From Acidobacteriota bacterium (GTDB lineage Bacteria; Acidobacteriota; JAAYUB01): a stretch of DNA of 64,000 bases. How positions within the stretch are numbered: position 1 is the stretch's first letter; each line of letters begins with the position of its first letter. The notes below the pieces were generated by a model. It ran no database searches and was not told the origin of the DNA. It saw only the letters and a list, made by a program, of their open reading frames with translations. The DNA is taken from the NCBI GenBank assembly GCA_018001935.1, contig JAGNHB010000002.1, positions 124,001-188,000 on the forward strand. Reading direction: 5' to 3'. Below, piece by piece: positions 43,195 to 52,286 of this stretch. The translations under genes were made by a program, and so were the position numbers.

Positions 43195-43803
43195 TCAGGG
43201 TGCGGCCGTCGGGTAAGCGTCACGGTGCGGCCCGATGGCCTTTCCCAGCCAGGCGATCACGGCGCCCAGGTGGGCCATGTTGGCGTTCCCCTCGTCGTCC
43301 GAGCACACGTCTCCCGCTTCCAGGCCGACGCCGAAATTCCAATAGGTGGACCCCGGCACGATCATCTGGGAAATCTGGAACAGGTGGTTGATGGTGTCGA
43401 AGGCGTGGGTGGCCCCGCCGCGGCGCTGCGCCACCACCGCGGCCCCGATCTTGCCCCGCAGCAGGCCCCCGCCCGCCATCGCCACGAGGCCGGCCCGGTC
43501 GATCAGGGCCTTCAGTTCGGCGGTAATGCTGGCAAAGTAGCAAGGTGAGCCCAGGACCAGGGCGTCGGCCGAGAGGATGCGCTCGAACAGGGCGGCGAAG
43601 TCGTCGTCGGGGCGGCCGACACAGCGCCCGTCCCCCGTGGCGAAGCAGCCCATGCAGCCAGTGCACCCTTCCAGCCGGTAGTCCGCGAACTGGACCAACT
43701 CCGTTTCCCACCCCGCCGACGCAAGGGGTTCCAGGACCTTCTTCAGCAGAAGAAAGGTGTTGCCTTCTTTCCGGGGGCTTCCGTTGACGGCTAAAACTCT
43801 CAT
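43195..43803 (-). CDS. Iron-sulfur flavoprotein (FMN reductase fold)
   Basis: A 202-residue flavodoxin-fold protein: FMN-phosphate loop VNGSPRKEGNT and SPCYFASITAELKALIDR. The compact Cys motif CTGCMGCFATGDGRC matches the CX2CX2CX7C [4Fe-4S] site of archaeal/anaerobic ISF proteins, thought to act as redox or oxygen-protection carriers. I took the ATG at 43803 (GGAG 9 nt upstream). It is divergent from the creatininase gene. Confidence 0.9.
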   Translation of the reverse strand: MRVLAVNGSPRKEGNTFLLLKKVLEPLASAGWETELVQFADYRLEGCTGCMGCFATGDGRCVGRPDDDFAALFERILSADALVLGSPCYFASITAELKALIDRAGLVAMAGGGLLRGKIGAAVVAQRRGGATHAFDTINHLFQISQMIVPGSTYWNFGVGLEAGDVCSDDEGNANMAHLGAVIAWLGKAIGPHRDAYPTAAP

Positions 43804-43885
43804 GGGTATAACTCCAAACGGTATTCCATCGTACAATAACTTTTACCGCGCTTCGAGGCAAGACCGGATTTTCAGGAGGTTCTTC

Positions 43886-44818
43886 ATGGTTCGTGCAAAA
43901 TCGCGTCCCCGGCTCAGGGTTATCCTGTCCACCGCTCTCGCCCTGGCCGTTGCCGTCGCACTGCCCGTGGCGGCGGCGGACACCACCACCGGCGAGACCG
44001 CCACCGGCGCCCGACGCCCCTTCTACATGCCCCACATGTCCTGGGACGAGGTGGAAGATTACCTCGAGGACTGCGACATGGTCATCGTCCCCGTCGGTTC
44101 CATGGAGCAGCACGGGAAGCACCTGCCCCTCTGCTCGGACATCGTCCAGGCCACGGAGATCTGCCTGAGGATCGGCCAGAAGGCCAGGGTGCTGGTGGCC
44201 CCGGCGGTCCTCGCCGGGGTCTCGGAGCACCACATGGCCTTCCCGGGGACCCTCAGCCTGTCGCCGGCCACCTTCGAGGCGGTGCTTTACGAAACCACCC
44301 AGTGTCTCATCGCCCACGGTTTCCGGCGGATCATCTATTACTCCGGGCACGGCGGGAACTACACCTCCGTGTCCAACGTGGCCTTCCAGATCAACCGGGA
44401 CACCGAGGCCCTGGCCATCGACCTCCTGCACGTCGAGTTTCCCGCTCCGGACCCGAAGATCGCGGCCCTCAAGGACGACTCCCACGCCGGCGTCGAGGAG
44501 ACCTCCATGATGCTGTTGCTGGCGCCGGGCCTGGTCCGGATGGACAAGGCGGAGAACCCGAAGCTCACTTACCCGCCCCTCGCCCGGAAAATCCGGGAGA
44601 AGGCTGACGGTTTCGCGAAGGAGGCGCTGCTGAACGCGCTCCTGTACCAACCGCTCCGGTCGGGGAAGCTCAGTTCCACCCGGGAACTCTCCAACAACGG
44701 CGTGGTGACCGGCGAGGACCTGAAGCTCTCCAGCGAGGAGATCGGTCGCCTCGCCGTGGACTACCGGGTCGACGGCGTGGTCCGCTTCATCGAGGCGTGG
44801 CGGAAAGTCAAACCCTGA
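43886..44818 (+). CDS. Exported creatininase-family amidohydrolase
   Basis: A 310-residue protein with a signal peptide, then a creatininase-family domain: VGSMEQHGKHLPLCSD (metal ligands Glu, His, Asp), EHHMAFPGTLSL, SGHGGNYTSV and SHAGVEETSMM. The metal site is complete. Family members hydrolyse creatinine, formamidopyrimidines or mycofactocin peptide; most are cytosolic, so the signal peptide is unusual. AGGAGG precedes the ATG, and an alpha/beta hydrolase gene follows 13 bp later. Confidence 0.9.
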   Translation: MVRAKSRPRLRVILSTALALAVAVALPVAAADTTTGETATGARRPFYMPHMSWDEVEDYLEDCDMVIVPVGSMEQHGKHLPLCSDIVQATEICLRIGQKARVLVAPAVLAGVSEHHMAFPGTLSLSPATFEAVLYETTQCLIAHGFRRIIYYSGHGGNYTSVSNVAFQINRDTEALAIDLLHVEFPAPDPKIAALKDDSHAGVEETSMMLLLAPGLVRMDKAENPKLTYPPLARKIREKADGFAKEALLNALLYQPLRSGKLSSTRELSNNGVVTGEDLKLSSEEIGRLAVDYRVDGVVRFIEAWRKVKP

Positions 44819-44831
44819 GGAGGACGGCATC

Positions 44832-45707
44832 ATGAACACCCCTCTCATCCCAACCCTGGCCCTGTCCATGCTCCTGGCCCTCCCGGCCCCGGCCGCGGGC
44901 GGGGGGGCCGCCCCCGTCAAGGTCGAGCGGAAAACCTGCAAGGCGGACGACGGCGTCACCCTGGTCTACTCCGTCTGCGGGAAGGGCGAACCGGCGCTGG
45001 TCTTCATCCACGGCGGGCTGGCCGACCGCAGCTTCTGGGACGCCCAATTGCAGGCCTTCGGGGCCCGGCACCGGGTGATCGCCCTGGACCTGGCGGGCCA
45101 CGGCGAATCGGGGACCGACCGGAAGCACTGGAGCCTCCCCGCCTTCGGCGGCGACGTGCGCGCGGTGATCCGGGCGGAGAAGGTGAAGAAGGCCATCCTC
45201 TTCGGCAACTCGATGGGCGGGCCGGCCGCCGTGGAGGCCGCCCTCCTCCTCCCCGGGGTGGTGACCGGGGTCGTCGGGGTCGACACCTTCCACCGCGTCG
45301 ACGAGCGGATCACGGCCGAGGAGGTCCAGGCGCGGGCGTCGGCCTTCCAGAAGGACTTCGCGGGAAGCGTCAAGGCCATGACCCGCATGCTGTTCCCCCC
45401 CGACGCCGACCCCGCGCTCGTGGCCGAGACCGAGCGAAGGATGGCGAAAACCTCGCCCGACGCCCTTCACGCCCTGTTCCTGGGGATGGCCGGCTACGAC
45501 ATGGGGGCGGCGGTCCGGCGACTGACCGTGCCCCTGCGGGTCATCAACGGCGACCTCTTCCCCACGGACACGGCCGCCAACCGGAAGGTCAAGCCCGACT
45601 TCGAGGCCGTGATCATGCCGCACACGGGCCATTACCCGATGCTGGAGAGGCCCGGTGAGTTCAACCGACTGGTTGCCGACGCCGTCAAGGCGCTGACGAA
45701 ACCCTGA
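44832..45707 (+). CDS. Exported alpha/beta hydrolase
   Basis: A 291-residue protein with a signal peptide and an alpha/beta hydrolase fold: oxyanion segment VFIHGGLADRSFW, nucleophile elbow FGNSMGGPAAVE, catalytic His in MPHTGHYPMLERPGEF. Substrate unknown. It is only 13 bp after the creatininase gene with GGAGG before the ATG, and both proteins are exported, so they probably act in the same process. Confidence 0.9.
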   Translation: MNTPLIPTLALSMLLALPAPAAGGGAAPVKVERKTCKADDGVTLVYSVCGKGEPALVFIHGGLADRSFWDAQLQAFGARHRVIALDLAGHGESGTDRKHWSLPAFGGDVRAVIRAEKVKKAILFGNSMGGPAAVEAALLLPGVVTGVVGVDTFHRVDERITAEEVQARASAFQKDFAGSVKAMTRMLFPPDADPALVAETERRMAKTSPDALHALFLGMAGYDMGAAVRRLTVPLRVINGDLFPTDTAANRKVKPDFEAVIMPHTGHYPMLERPGEFNRLVADAVKALTKP

Positions 45708-45796
45708 GCCGGGAGGGGCGCGGAAGGTGGGTGCGGGGTTCGGCTCGGCTGCATCCGGAGTTCAGGCTGAAGTTGTTCCACATCCGGGATTTTCCC

Positions 45797-45816
45797 GCGC
45801 AAGCTGAAGCTTGCGC
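45797..45816. repeat. Short perfect hairpin upstream of the beta-lactamase-like gene
   Basis: An 8-bp stem GCGCAAGC/GCTTGCGC with a TGAA loop, about 20 bp before the ATG at 45838. A looser relative (GCGCCAGCTTCAGC) is near 37802. Confidence 0.6.
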
Positions 45817-45837
45817 CACCACTTACAGGAGGAGTGA

Positions 45838-47544
45838 ATGAAGATTTCGAAAACCGTTTCCCTGCGGGGCGCCTTGACCCTGGCCCTGGTGGCCGGGGCG
45901 CTCTGGACCCTGTCCGCCGGCACCGCCCCGCCGGCCACCGCCGGGCTCGACGTTGAACTCGCGCGGGAAATCGACGCCGTCATGGGCGAGATGTTCAAGC
46001 CCGGCGAGCCGGGGGCCGCCGTCATTGTCGTCCGCGACGGCAAAACCCTCTTTCGCAAGGGCTACGGCATGGCCAACCTCGAACTGGGCGTGGCGGTGGA
46101 GCCCGACATGATCTTCCGCATCGGGTCCATGACCAAGCAGTTCACCGCGGCGGCGATCCTGCTGCTGGCGGAAGAGGGGAAGCTCTCCCTCCAGGACGAG
46201 GTCACGAAATACCTTCCCGGGGTGAAGACCGGCGGGAAGAAGATCACGCTCGAGCACCTGCTGACGCACACCTCCGGCTTGCCCAGCTACACCGAGGCGG
46301 AGGGGTGGCCCAAGCTCTGGCGGCAGGACATGAGCATCGAGGAGATCCTCGACCTCACGAAGGACAAGCCCCTCGAGTTCGCCCCGGGCGAGCGCTGGAA
46401 CTACTGCAATACCGGGTACGTCATGCTGGGGGCCGTCGTCGAGAAGGTCTCGGGTCAGACCTTCGGCGATTTCGTCGAGGCGAAGATCTTCAAACCGCTG
46501 GGCATGAACCGCACATCCTACGACAGCACCGAGCGGGTGATCCCGCACCGCATCCCCGGGTATCACCAGGGCAAGGACGGTTTCATCAACGCCCCTTACC
46601 TCAGCATGACCCAGCCCCACGCCGCCGGCGCCCTCATCTCCACCGTGGACGACCTGGCCCTCTGGAACGAGGCCGTCTTCGCGGGGAAGGTGCTCAAGGC
46701 GGAGTCCCTGGGCAGGGCGATCACACCCTTCAAGACCACCGGGGGCGAGTCCACGGGCTACGGGTACGGCTGGATGATCGGCAGCCTCCGGGGCCACCGC
46801 ACCGTCGAGCACGGCGGGGGGATCATGGGCTTTTCGTCCTACGGTCTGAGCCTTCCCGACGACGGGATCTACGTCGCGGTCCTGACCAACGGCGTGGGCC
46901 CGGGCCGCGATCCCGAGTCCCGGGCGGTGCGCGTCGCCGAGGCGGCCCTGAACCTCCCCCCGGAGGCCATCCAGGCCGTCACCGTCCCCGAAAAGGACCT
47001 GGACGCGCTCGTCGGGGTGTACGAGGGTCCCACGGGGCAGACGCGCTACATCACCCGGGAGGGGGACAAACTCTGCTCCCAGCGCAAGGGGAGCCAAAAA
47101 TACACCCTGACGGCCCTGTCCCCCACCGAGTTCCGCTTCCCGGACTCGCCCACCCGTCTCCTGTTCCACAAGGACGACCAGGGGAAAGTCGATGGCGTAC
47201 GCCTCGAGACCCGGGTCGGCATGGCCGAGACCTACCGGAAAACGGACAAGCCCCTGCCGGCCGCCCGCAAGGAAATCACGCTGGAGCCGAAGCTGCTGGA
47301 GCGTTACGTCGGCGAATACGAACTCCAGCCCGGTTTTTCCCTGGTCTTCACCGCCGAGGACGGGCGCCTGATGATCCAGGCCACGGGGCAGCCCAAGTTC
47401 GAGGTCTTCCCCGAATCCGAGACCCGCTTCTTCCTCAAGGTGGTCGACGCCCAGGTGGAGTTCACCCTGGGCGAGGGCGGCAAGGCTACGGGGCTGACCC
47501 TCCACCAGGCCGGGGCGCACCTTCCGGGGAAGCGAATCCGGTAG
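45838..47544 (+). CDS. Exported serine hydrolase, class C beta-lactamase family
   Basis: A 568-residue protein with a signal peptide and beta-lactamase/transpeptidase-fold catalytic motifs: SxxK in IGSMTKQFTA, YxN in YCNTGYVML and HGG in VEHGGGIMGFSS. The C-terminal ~190 residues contain two similar segments (LVGVYEGP and YVGEYELQ regions) of the lipocalin-like DUF3471 type. Such proteins are peptidases or esterases rather than true beta-lactamases. AGGAGG precedes the ATG. Confidence 0.9.
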   Translation: MKISKTVSLRGALTLALVAGALWTLSAGTAPPATAGLDVELAREIDAVMGEMFKPGEPGAAVIVVRDGKTLFRKGYGMANLELGVAVEPDMIFRIGSMTKQFTAAAILLLAEEGKLSLQDEVTKYLPGVKTGGKKITLEHLLTHTSGLPSYTEAEGWPKLWRQDMSIEEILDLTKDKPLEFAPGERWNYCNTGYVMLGAVVEKVSGQTFGDFVEAKIFKPLGMNRTSYDSTERVIPHRIPGYHQGKDGFINAPYLSMTQPHAAGALISTVDDLALWNEAVFAGKVLKAESLGRAITPFKTTGGESTGYGYGWMIGSLRGHRTVEHGGGIMGFSSYGLSLPDDGIYVAVLTNGVGPGRDPESRAVRVAEAALNLPPEAIQAVTVPEKDLDALVGVYEGPTGQTRYITREGDKLCSQRKGSQKYTLTALSPTEFRFPDSPTRLLFHKDDQGKVDGVRLETRVGMAETYRKTDKPLPAARKEITLEPKLLERYVGEYELQPGFSLVFTAEDGRLMIQATGQPKFEVFPESETRFFLKVVDAQVEFTLGEGGKATGLTLHQAGAHLPGKRIR

Positions 47545-47571
47545 GGGTTCACCCGGCGGGTGGGCGAACGC

Positions 47572-50500
47572 TCACCGCGGGTCGCCGTTGAGCACGAAGG
47601 CGGCCCAGGAGAAGGGGTGGGCGGCGGATTCCCGGCCGGGCTGCGTTTCCTTTCCCCGGAGAAGCGCCACCTGGGCACGCCGCAGGGCCTCGTCCTTGCG
47701 GAGGCCCTCTTTCAGGCCGGTGTAGAAGCGCTTCATCAGGAGGGCCGTGGAGTCGTCCGAAACACCCCAGAGCGAGGAGACGACGGCCGGGGCGCCGGCG
47801 TGGAAGAAGGCCCGGGTGAGACCCACGAGGCCCTCTCCCCCCCGTTCCTGGCCGAGGGCCGTCCGGCAGGCGGAGAGGACCACCAGGTCCGCGTCCAGCT
47901 TCAGGCCTTCGAAAATCTCCCAGGCATGCAGCAGCCCGTCCGAGGCCGCGGTCGCCCCCGGGGCCGGCGGGCTGAGCACCAGGCAGGAGTTCAGGGGGAA
48001 GCCGGGGTCAACGACTCCGTGACAGGCGAAGTGGACGTACCGGGAACCCGGGCTCGCCGACAAGGCGTTCTCCTCGGTGGCGGCATCCCCCGTGAAGACC
48101 CGGGCGCTCCCGGGGTAGAGACCCCCGATGGCCGTCACCTCGTCCCGGCTGGCCGGCAGCGCTCCCAGCCCCTCGCCGGGCATCTCGCGGAAGGCGAGCC
48201 TCGCCCGGGGGGAACTCTCGTCCCCGCCGCCGCAGTCAGGGTCCCCGAAGGCGGTCACGGACACGTGGGCCGACCGCGGGCCGGTGCGTTTCAACTCATC
48301 GTAGACCGTGCACGAAAGCGCCGTGGAAAGGGGGCGTTCCTCCACCAGGAAGCGGCCTCCGGGGGTCGTCAGGGCGGCGAAGGGCAGGGCGTGCAGGGGG
48401 CCGTCGGGGCAGATCAGCAGGCGTTGCGACGCGTGAAGCGGGCGGGAGGCCGGGCCGACGAGGAGCTTGAAGAGTTCCGTCGAGAGGCGTTTCAACCGGG
48501 CCGGGTCCACCCGACTCGTCACCAGCCGCCGGAACATCTCCACCCGCCGCCGGAGGTTCTCATCACCGGCTGGGACCGGGTAAACCCGCAAGTCCCTGCC
48601 GAGAAGGGCGAAGAGCCAGGTGTTCTTCTCCCCGGTGCTGTAGGACAGGAGAAGGGTCCCCGGCTCGAGGGCGGCTTCCACTTCGGGGAGGGTCAGCGGC
48701 CGGGGGTAGCGGAGAGAGGCCAGGCGGGGGGAGGCGGAGCGGATGGCCTCCTCGGCTTCCAGTTTCCGCATCTGAAGGTCATCCAGACGTTTTCGGAGCG
48801 CCTCCACCCGGTCCGCTTCCCGTTCGGGATCGAGACCGGCCAGTTCTTCCCGAACCCGCTCCTGCTCGGCCGCGAGGCGCCGGTGCACCCCGAGGGTCTC
48901 CGCGGGAACTTCCCGGGAGAAGTCGATGTCGCGCTCGGCCAGCATCTTCAGCAGCACGTGGGCGCGGGCCCGCTCCAGGGTGTGGAAGGCCTCCCCCTTC
49001 CGGTTCAGCCGGATTTGCACGTCCACCAGGTCATGGTAGAACTCCGCCTCGTACCCCGAGTAGAGTTCCTGCGTTTCCCGTCCTCCGCCCAGTCGGCCGC
49101 GGGCGTTCTCCACCGCGGAAACCGCCCTCCGGAAGCAGTCCAGGGCCTGCTCAAGCTCCCCGCGGTCCCGGTGGAGACGACCCAGTTCCAGCAGGGTCTC
49201 GGCTTCCTCCTGGGTCCCCGACAGGAAGCGGGCCAGGATGGCGAGGCTCTCCTTCAGGGTTTGTTCGGCCCGGTCGCTTTCACCCGTGACCCGGAGGATG
49301 TGCCCCAGGGTGATCAGGCAGGTGGCCCGCTCCACGGAAACCGGGGCGATGGCCCGGAACATGCCCTCGGCCTTTTCAACCATGCCCCGTGCCTCCCGGG
49401 CATTGCCCGCCGCCAGCTCCACCGCCCCGAAGTTGAACCAGGCACTGGCCTCGTCCGTTCCACCCGGGGCAACGGCGTGGAAGATCGTCAGCGCCGACCG
49501 GAAGGCGACCCGGCAGGACACAAAATTCTTCTCGGAGCGCGCCATGTTCGCGAGGACGCACTGGACCCGGGCGACCTCCACGCCCCCGGGGTCGATCTCC
49601 TCCAGGATGCCCAGCGCCTGGAGGCAGAGTTCACGGGCCCGGGCGAAGTCGTATCGGCGCTTGACCAGGATGCCGAGGTTTTTCAGGCACAGGGCCGTGT
49701 CGACGCTCCGGGGGCTCCGCGCCCGGAACAGTTCCAGCGCCCGCGTGTAGTAACGCTCGGCGTCCACCAGGTTTCCCCGTGCGGACTCCACGTTGGCCAG
49801 GTTGAGGAGGATTCCCGCCGCCTGGGGGTTGCCCGGGGCCAGTTTCTCCAGGAGCCCGAGGGCCGCGCTGAAGTGCGCCTGGGCGGCGGCGAGGTCACCC
49901 AGGCTCATGAGCACGCTCCCGAGGTTGGTCCGGGCGTAGACGACGTTGATGCTGCCGGGCGCCCGACGCTCACAGATGTCGAGGCCCTTCCGGATGTACT
50001 CCTCCGCGGCGGTGAGATTGCCCGCGTTCTGTTCCACGGCGGCGAGGTTGATCAGGACCATCGCCTCGTTCAGGCTGTCGGGGACGAGCTTGTGAAAAAT
50101 GGCCAGGGCCGCCGTCATGTGCTCCCGCGCCTCGGCCGCCCTTCCCCGCTGCCGGGCCAGGTTGGCGAGAGAATTCAAAGCCATGGCCCGTTCCTGGGTT
50201 TCGGCACCCTCCTTGTCAAAGAGGGTGAGGGCCCGGCGGTAGCAGCGCTCCGCTTCGTCCAGGTCCCCGCCCTCCCGCTTGAAGACCCCCCTGTCGAGGA
50301 AGACGATGGCCATCTCCAGCGTGTCGGGGCCCGTCCGCTCACCGACCTCCAGGGCTTTGTTCAGGTAGGCCGCGGCCTCTCGAGGCTTCCCGGACCGGTT
50401 CGCCACGATCCCCAGCCGGCTCAGCGTGAAGGCCAGGCGGACATGGTCCGGGTAGATCCGCTCCGCGCAGGCCAGGGCCTCGAGGTATTCCGTCTCGGCC

Positions 50501-51435
50501 TTCCGGTAGTCGCCCTTCCAGAAGGCCAGGAACCCGAGGCCGCAGTGCGCCAACCAGAGCGCGTGACAATCCAGCCCGCGTGGGGTCAGGATGGACAGGC
50601 TGCGTTCAAAGCACTGCACGGCTTCCAGCCCCCTTCCCAGCGGGTGAAGGAGATCCCCTTGGAACGCCAGCGCTCCCGCCAGGAGGGGGGAACCCGCCTC
50701 CTCCTTCTCCAGGAGCGCGATGCCTTCCCGGGCCGCATCCGCCGCAGCGGACAGGTCGCGGGACGCACGCAGGGCCGCGGCCATCCGGAGCCAGAGGTAC
50801 GGGAGGAACTCCCCGAGCCCCGAAGCCTGCGCCAGGTCGCGGGCGGTGCGGAAGCAGCGCAAGGCGGAGGAGGGGTTGCGCACCCGGTCGTCCTGCCAGG
50901 CGTCCCCCGCCCGGAGGTACACCAGGCAGGCCCCCACCGGGTCGCCCCGGTCCTTCAGCCGGCCCGCCAGTTTCTCCCACGCCTCGGCCCCGGCGGCGGG
51001 GGTGTCCGAGCGGAAAGCCGACAGGCACGGTTCGTACTCCGGCGCGATCTCGGGCGGAAGCACAGGGCCGGTGGTCATCTTCCAGTCGCCCCAACCCAGG
51101 GTGAAAGACCGGTCCCGGCCCTCCCTCACGCCGGTGAGCCTGACGGGAAAGTTCGAAAGGAGCCCGCTTTCGACCGCCTCCAGGCTTGCGGGGTAGCGGA
51201 CGACGCCCCCCGCCGGCGCCCCCGGTGTCCCGCCCGGGCCCGGGGGGCCGGCCCCCGCCCACGCCAGGAGCAGGTCGCCCTCCCGGAGCCCGGCCTTCTC
51301 CGCCAGACCGCCCGGCGCCACGTGCTCCACCCGCACGCCGGGAAGCTTCCCGGGGGGGGCTCCAGTGCCCGCGACGCCCCACCCGGGCGCGAGCGGGAGA
51401 ACGACGAGAACGAAAATCGCGATGCGCGTGCTCAT
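47572..51435 (-). CDS. Exported PDZ-TPR-CHAT protease-family protein
   Basis: A 1287-residue protein with a signal peptide (MSTRIAIFVLVVLPL) and a PDZ-like domain (VEHVAPGGLAEKAGLREGDL, about residues 35-100). About 13 TPR units follow across ~130-790, then a coiled-coil and a C-terminal CHAT domain. The CHAT dyad is His1139 (HFACHGVV) and Cys1190 (VVLSACRTALG). CHAT proteins are caspase/separase-like peptidases, and TPRs usually bring substrates. An extracytoplasmic version with PDZ is unusual. The ATG at 51435 lacks a Shine-Dalgarno but TATGAT lies about 10 bp upstream, so the mRNA may be leaderless. Confidence 0.88.
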   Translation of the reverse strand: MSTRIAIFVLVVLPLAPGWGVAGTGAPPGKLPGVRVEHVAPGGLAEKAGLREGDLLLAWAGAGPPGPGGTPGAPAGGVVRYPASLEAVESGLLSNFPVRLTGVREGRDRSFTLGWGDWKMTTGPVLPPEIAPEYEPCLSAFRSDTPAAGAEAWEKLAGRLKDRGDPVGACLVYLRAGDAWQDDRVRNPSSALRCFRTARDLAQASGLGEFLPYLWLRMAAALRASRDLSAAADAAREGIALLEKEEAGSPLLAGALAFQGDLLHPLGRGLEAVQCFERSLSILTPRGLDCHALWLAHCGLGFLAFWKGDYRKAETEYLEALACAERIYPDHVRLAFTLSRLGIVANRSGKPREAAAYLNKALEVGERTGPDTLEMAIVFLDRGVFKREGGDLDEAERCYRRALTLFDKEGAETQERAMALNSLANLARQRGRAAEAREHMTAALAIFHKLVPDSLNEAMVLINLAAVEQNAGNLTAAEEYIRKGLDICERRAPGSINVVYARTNLGSVLMSLGDLAAAQAHFSAALGLLEKLAPGNPQAAGILLNLANVESARGNLVDAERYYTRALELFRARSPRSVDTALCLKNLGILVKRRYDFARARELCLQALGILEEIDPGGVEVARVQCVLANMARSEKNFVSCRVAFRSALTIFHAVAPGGTDEASAWFNFGAVELAAGNAREARGMVEKAEGMFRAIAPVSVERATCLITLGHILRVTGESDRAEQTLKESLAILARFLSGTQEEAETLLELGRLHRDRGELEQALDCFRRAVSAVENARGRLGGGRETQELYSGYEAEFYHDLVDVQIRLNRKGEAFHTLERARAHVLLKMLAERDIDFSREVPAETLGVHRRLAAEQERVREELAGLDPEREADRVEALRKRLDDLQMRKLEAEEAIRSASPRLASLRYPRPLTLPEVEAALEPGTLLLSYSTGEKNTWLFALLGRDLRVYPVPAGDENLRRRVEMFRRLVTSRVDPARLKRLSTELFKLLVGPASRPLHASQRLLICPDGPLHALPFAALTTPGGRFLVEERPLSTALSCTVYDELKRTGPRSAHVSVTAFGDPDCGGGDESSPRARLAFREMPGEGLGALPASRDEVTAIGGLYPGSARVFTGDAATEENALSASPGSRYVHFACHGVVDPGFPLNSCLVLSPPAPGATAASDGLLHAWEIFEGLKLDADLVVLSACRTALGQERGGEGLVGLTRAFFHAGAPAVVSSLWGVSDDSTALLMKRFYTGLKEGLRKDEALRRAQVALLRGKETQPGRESAAHPFSWAAFVLNGDPR

Positions 51436-51608
51436 GCAAGCTATCATATCACATCCGCCCCCCCGGCTTGCCACCCGGCCCGGAACGTTCCCGGGGGACC
51501 GGCGGGTCCCCGGTCCCAAGCCCCCGCCGCGGTTCTCGGGCCGGATCCCCCCCCCGAGGCGTCGGGCAAACAACCCGCGAAACAGCCGCTCCTCGCGGGA
51601 GAGTTCCC

Positions 51609-51637
51609 TTGACGACGGGCCGCGAAAGGAGTATGAA
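51609..51637 (+). promoter_or_regulatory. Sigma70-type promoter for the UGA-containing gene pair
   Basis: TTGACG (51609-51614), 17 bp and TATGAA (51632-51637), about 28 bp before the ATG at 51665. Confidence 0.65.
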
Positions 51638-51664
51638 GAGATTATCGACGAGGGAGGTGGCCCG

Positions 51665-51850
51665 ATGGGATGGTGGGTGGCGGCGGTTGCGGCCTGGCTC
51701 CTGTCGGCCGGCTGAATCGGCGGGGTCATGGCGGACGTGATCCGCGGCAGGAAAAGCGCCTTCGGCTGGCACGCGATTGCCGGCTATCTCTTTCACGGCG
51801 CCACGGCGGTCCTGACGCTCTGGCTCCTGACCCGCGCCCTGCAGGGCTGA
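51665..51850 (+). CDS. Candidate selenoprotein: small two-helix membrane protein with in-frame UGA (first of tandem pair)
   Basis: AGGGAGGTGG lies 4 nt before the ATG, a strong ribosome site. Sixteen codons (MGWWVAAVAAWLLSAG) are followed by in-frame TGA at 51713-51715, and the same frame then continues (IGGVMADVIRGRKSAFGW) to a second TGA at 51848. Read through, it gives 61 residues with two transmembrane helices (about residues 3-21 and 37-55) joined by a basic loop. The UGA is inside helix 1. A hairpin follows the UGA. Selenocysteine is my best reading; Trp read-through or reinitiation at an internal ATG are alternatives. No homologue is recognised. Confidence 0.6.
51716..51745 (+). promoter_or_regulatory. 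SECIS-like hairpin after the first UGA
   Basis: A perfect 5-bp stem GCGGA (51731-51735) / TCCGC (51741-51745) with loop CGTGA starts its loop 20 nt after the UGA. An alternative longer fold pairs 51720-51728 with 51738-51745 (8 bp, one bulged G, 9-nt loop). Bacterial SECIS hairpins lie directly after the UGA with a G near the start of the apical loop; both folds fit loosely. Confidence 0.45.
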
Positions 51851-51878
51851 AGGGGCGCCGGCACCGCGGGAGGTGAAA

Positions 51879-52151
51879 GTGAAGTCCTGTCGAAAAATCG
51901 TCGCTTACGGCCTGTTGGCCCTGGGCTTGGCCTGAATGGTCTACATCGTGGGAGGGGTCCTCTCCCGCTCAGCCTGGACGGCCACCGTCGGCGGCTTCAT
52001 TCCCCCCCTGAGCTTCCACGCCGTCACCATGGCCCTGGGGGCGTGGCTGCTGGGCCGCACATCCCGGCCAGGCGGGAACGCGGCCGGCGGGGCCGCGCCT
52101 TCCGAAGTTCCCCCCGCCGGGGTTCCGGAGAAAAAGAACGAGAGCCGTTGA
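51879..52151 (+). CDS. Candidate selenoprotein: small membrane protein with in-frame UGA (second of tandem pair)
   Basis: GGGAGGTG lies 5 nt before a GTG start. MKSCRKIVAYGLLALGLA is followed by in-frame TGA (51933-51935), then MVYIVGGVLSRSAW in the same frame to a TGA at 52149. The 90-residue product would have helix 1 spanning the UGA (IVAYGLLALGLA-U-MVYIVGGVL), a second helix (FHAVTMALGAWLLG) and a Pro/Gly/Glu-rich tail. Layout matches the gene 28 bp upstream: UGA in the middle of helix 1. An ATG immediately after the UGA has no ribosome site of its own. No family is recognised. Confidence 0.6.
51936..51968 (+). promoter_or_regulatory. SECIS-like hairpin after the second UGA
   Basis: A 7-bp stem GTGGGAG (51948-51954) / CTCCCGC (51962-51968), with one G-U pair, closes a 7-nt loop GGGTCCT. 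The loop starts 19 nt after the UGA and opens with G, as in bacterial SECIS elements. Confidence 0.5.
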
Positions 52152-52286
52152 CCGGGGGGAAACGGGAAAAGCGCCTCGCTCCTGCATCCTTCTCCCGGCA
52201 GGCGGAAGCTCGATGCCGTTCCAGCCGCGCCGGCTTTCCCGCGTGAAATGAAAACCCGCCACCAGCGCCGAAAAAGGGAGAGCACC

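Noticed and set aside
47560-51612. Very long open frame on the plus strand opposite the CHAT gene (and similar ones opposite fusA, the O-antigen ligase and the giant genes)
   Set aside because: At this GC content antisense frames stay open by chance. They lack conserved motifs and ribosome sites, and the minus- or plus-strand partner is clearly the real gene.
51713-51935. Reassignment of UGA as Trp in this organism
   Set aside because: Many genes in the window end at TGA with conserved C-termini at that point, so UGA is normally a stop here; site-specific recoding fits better.
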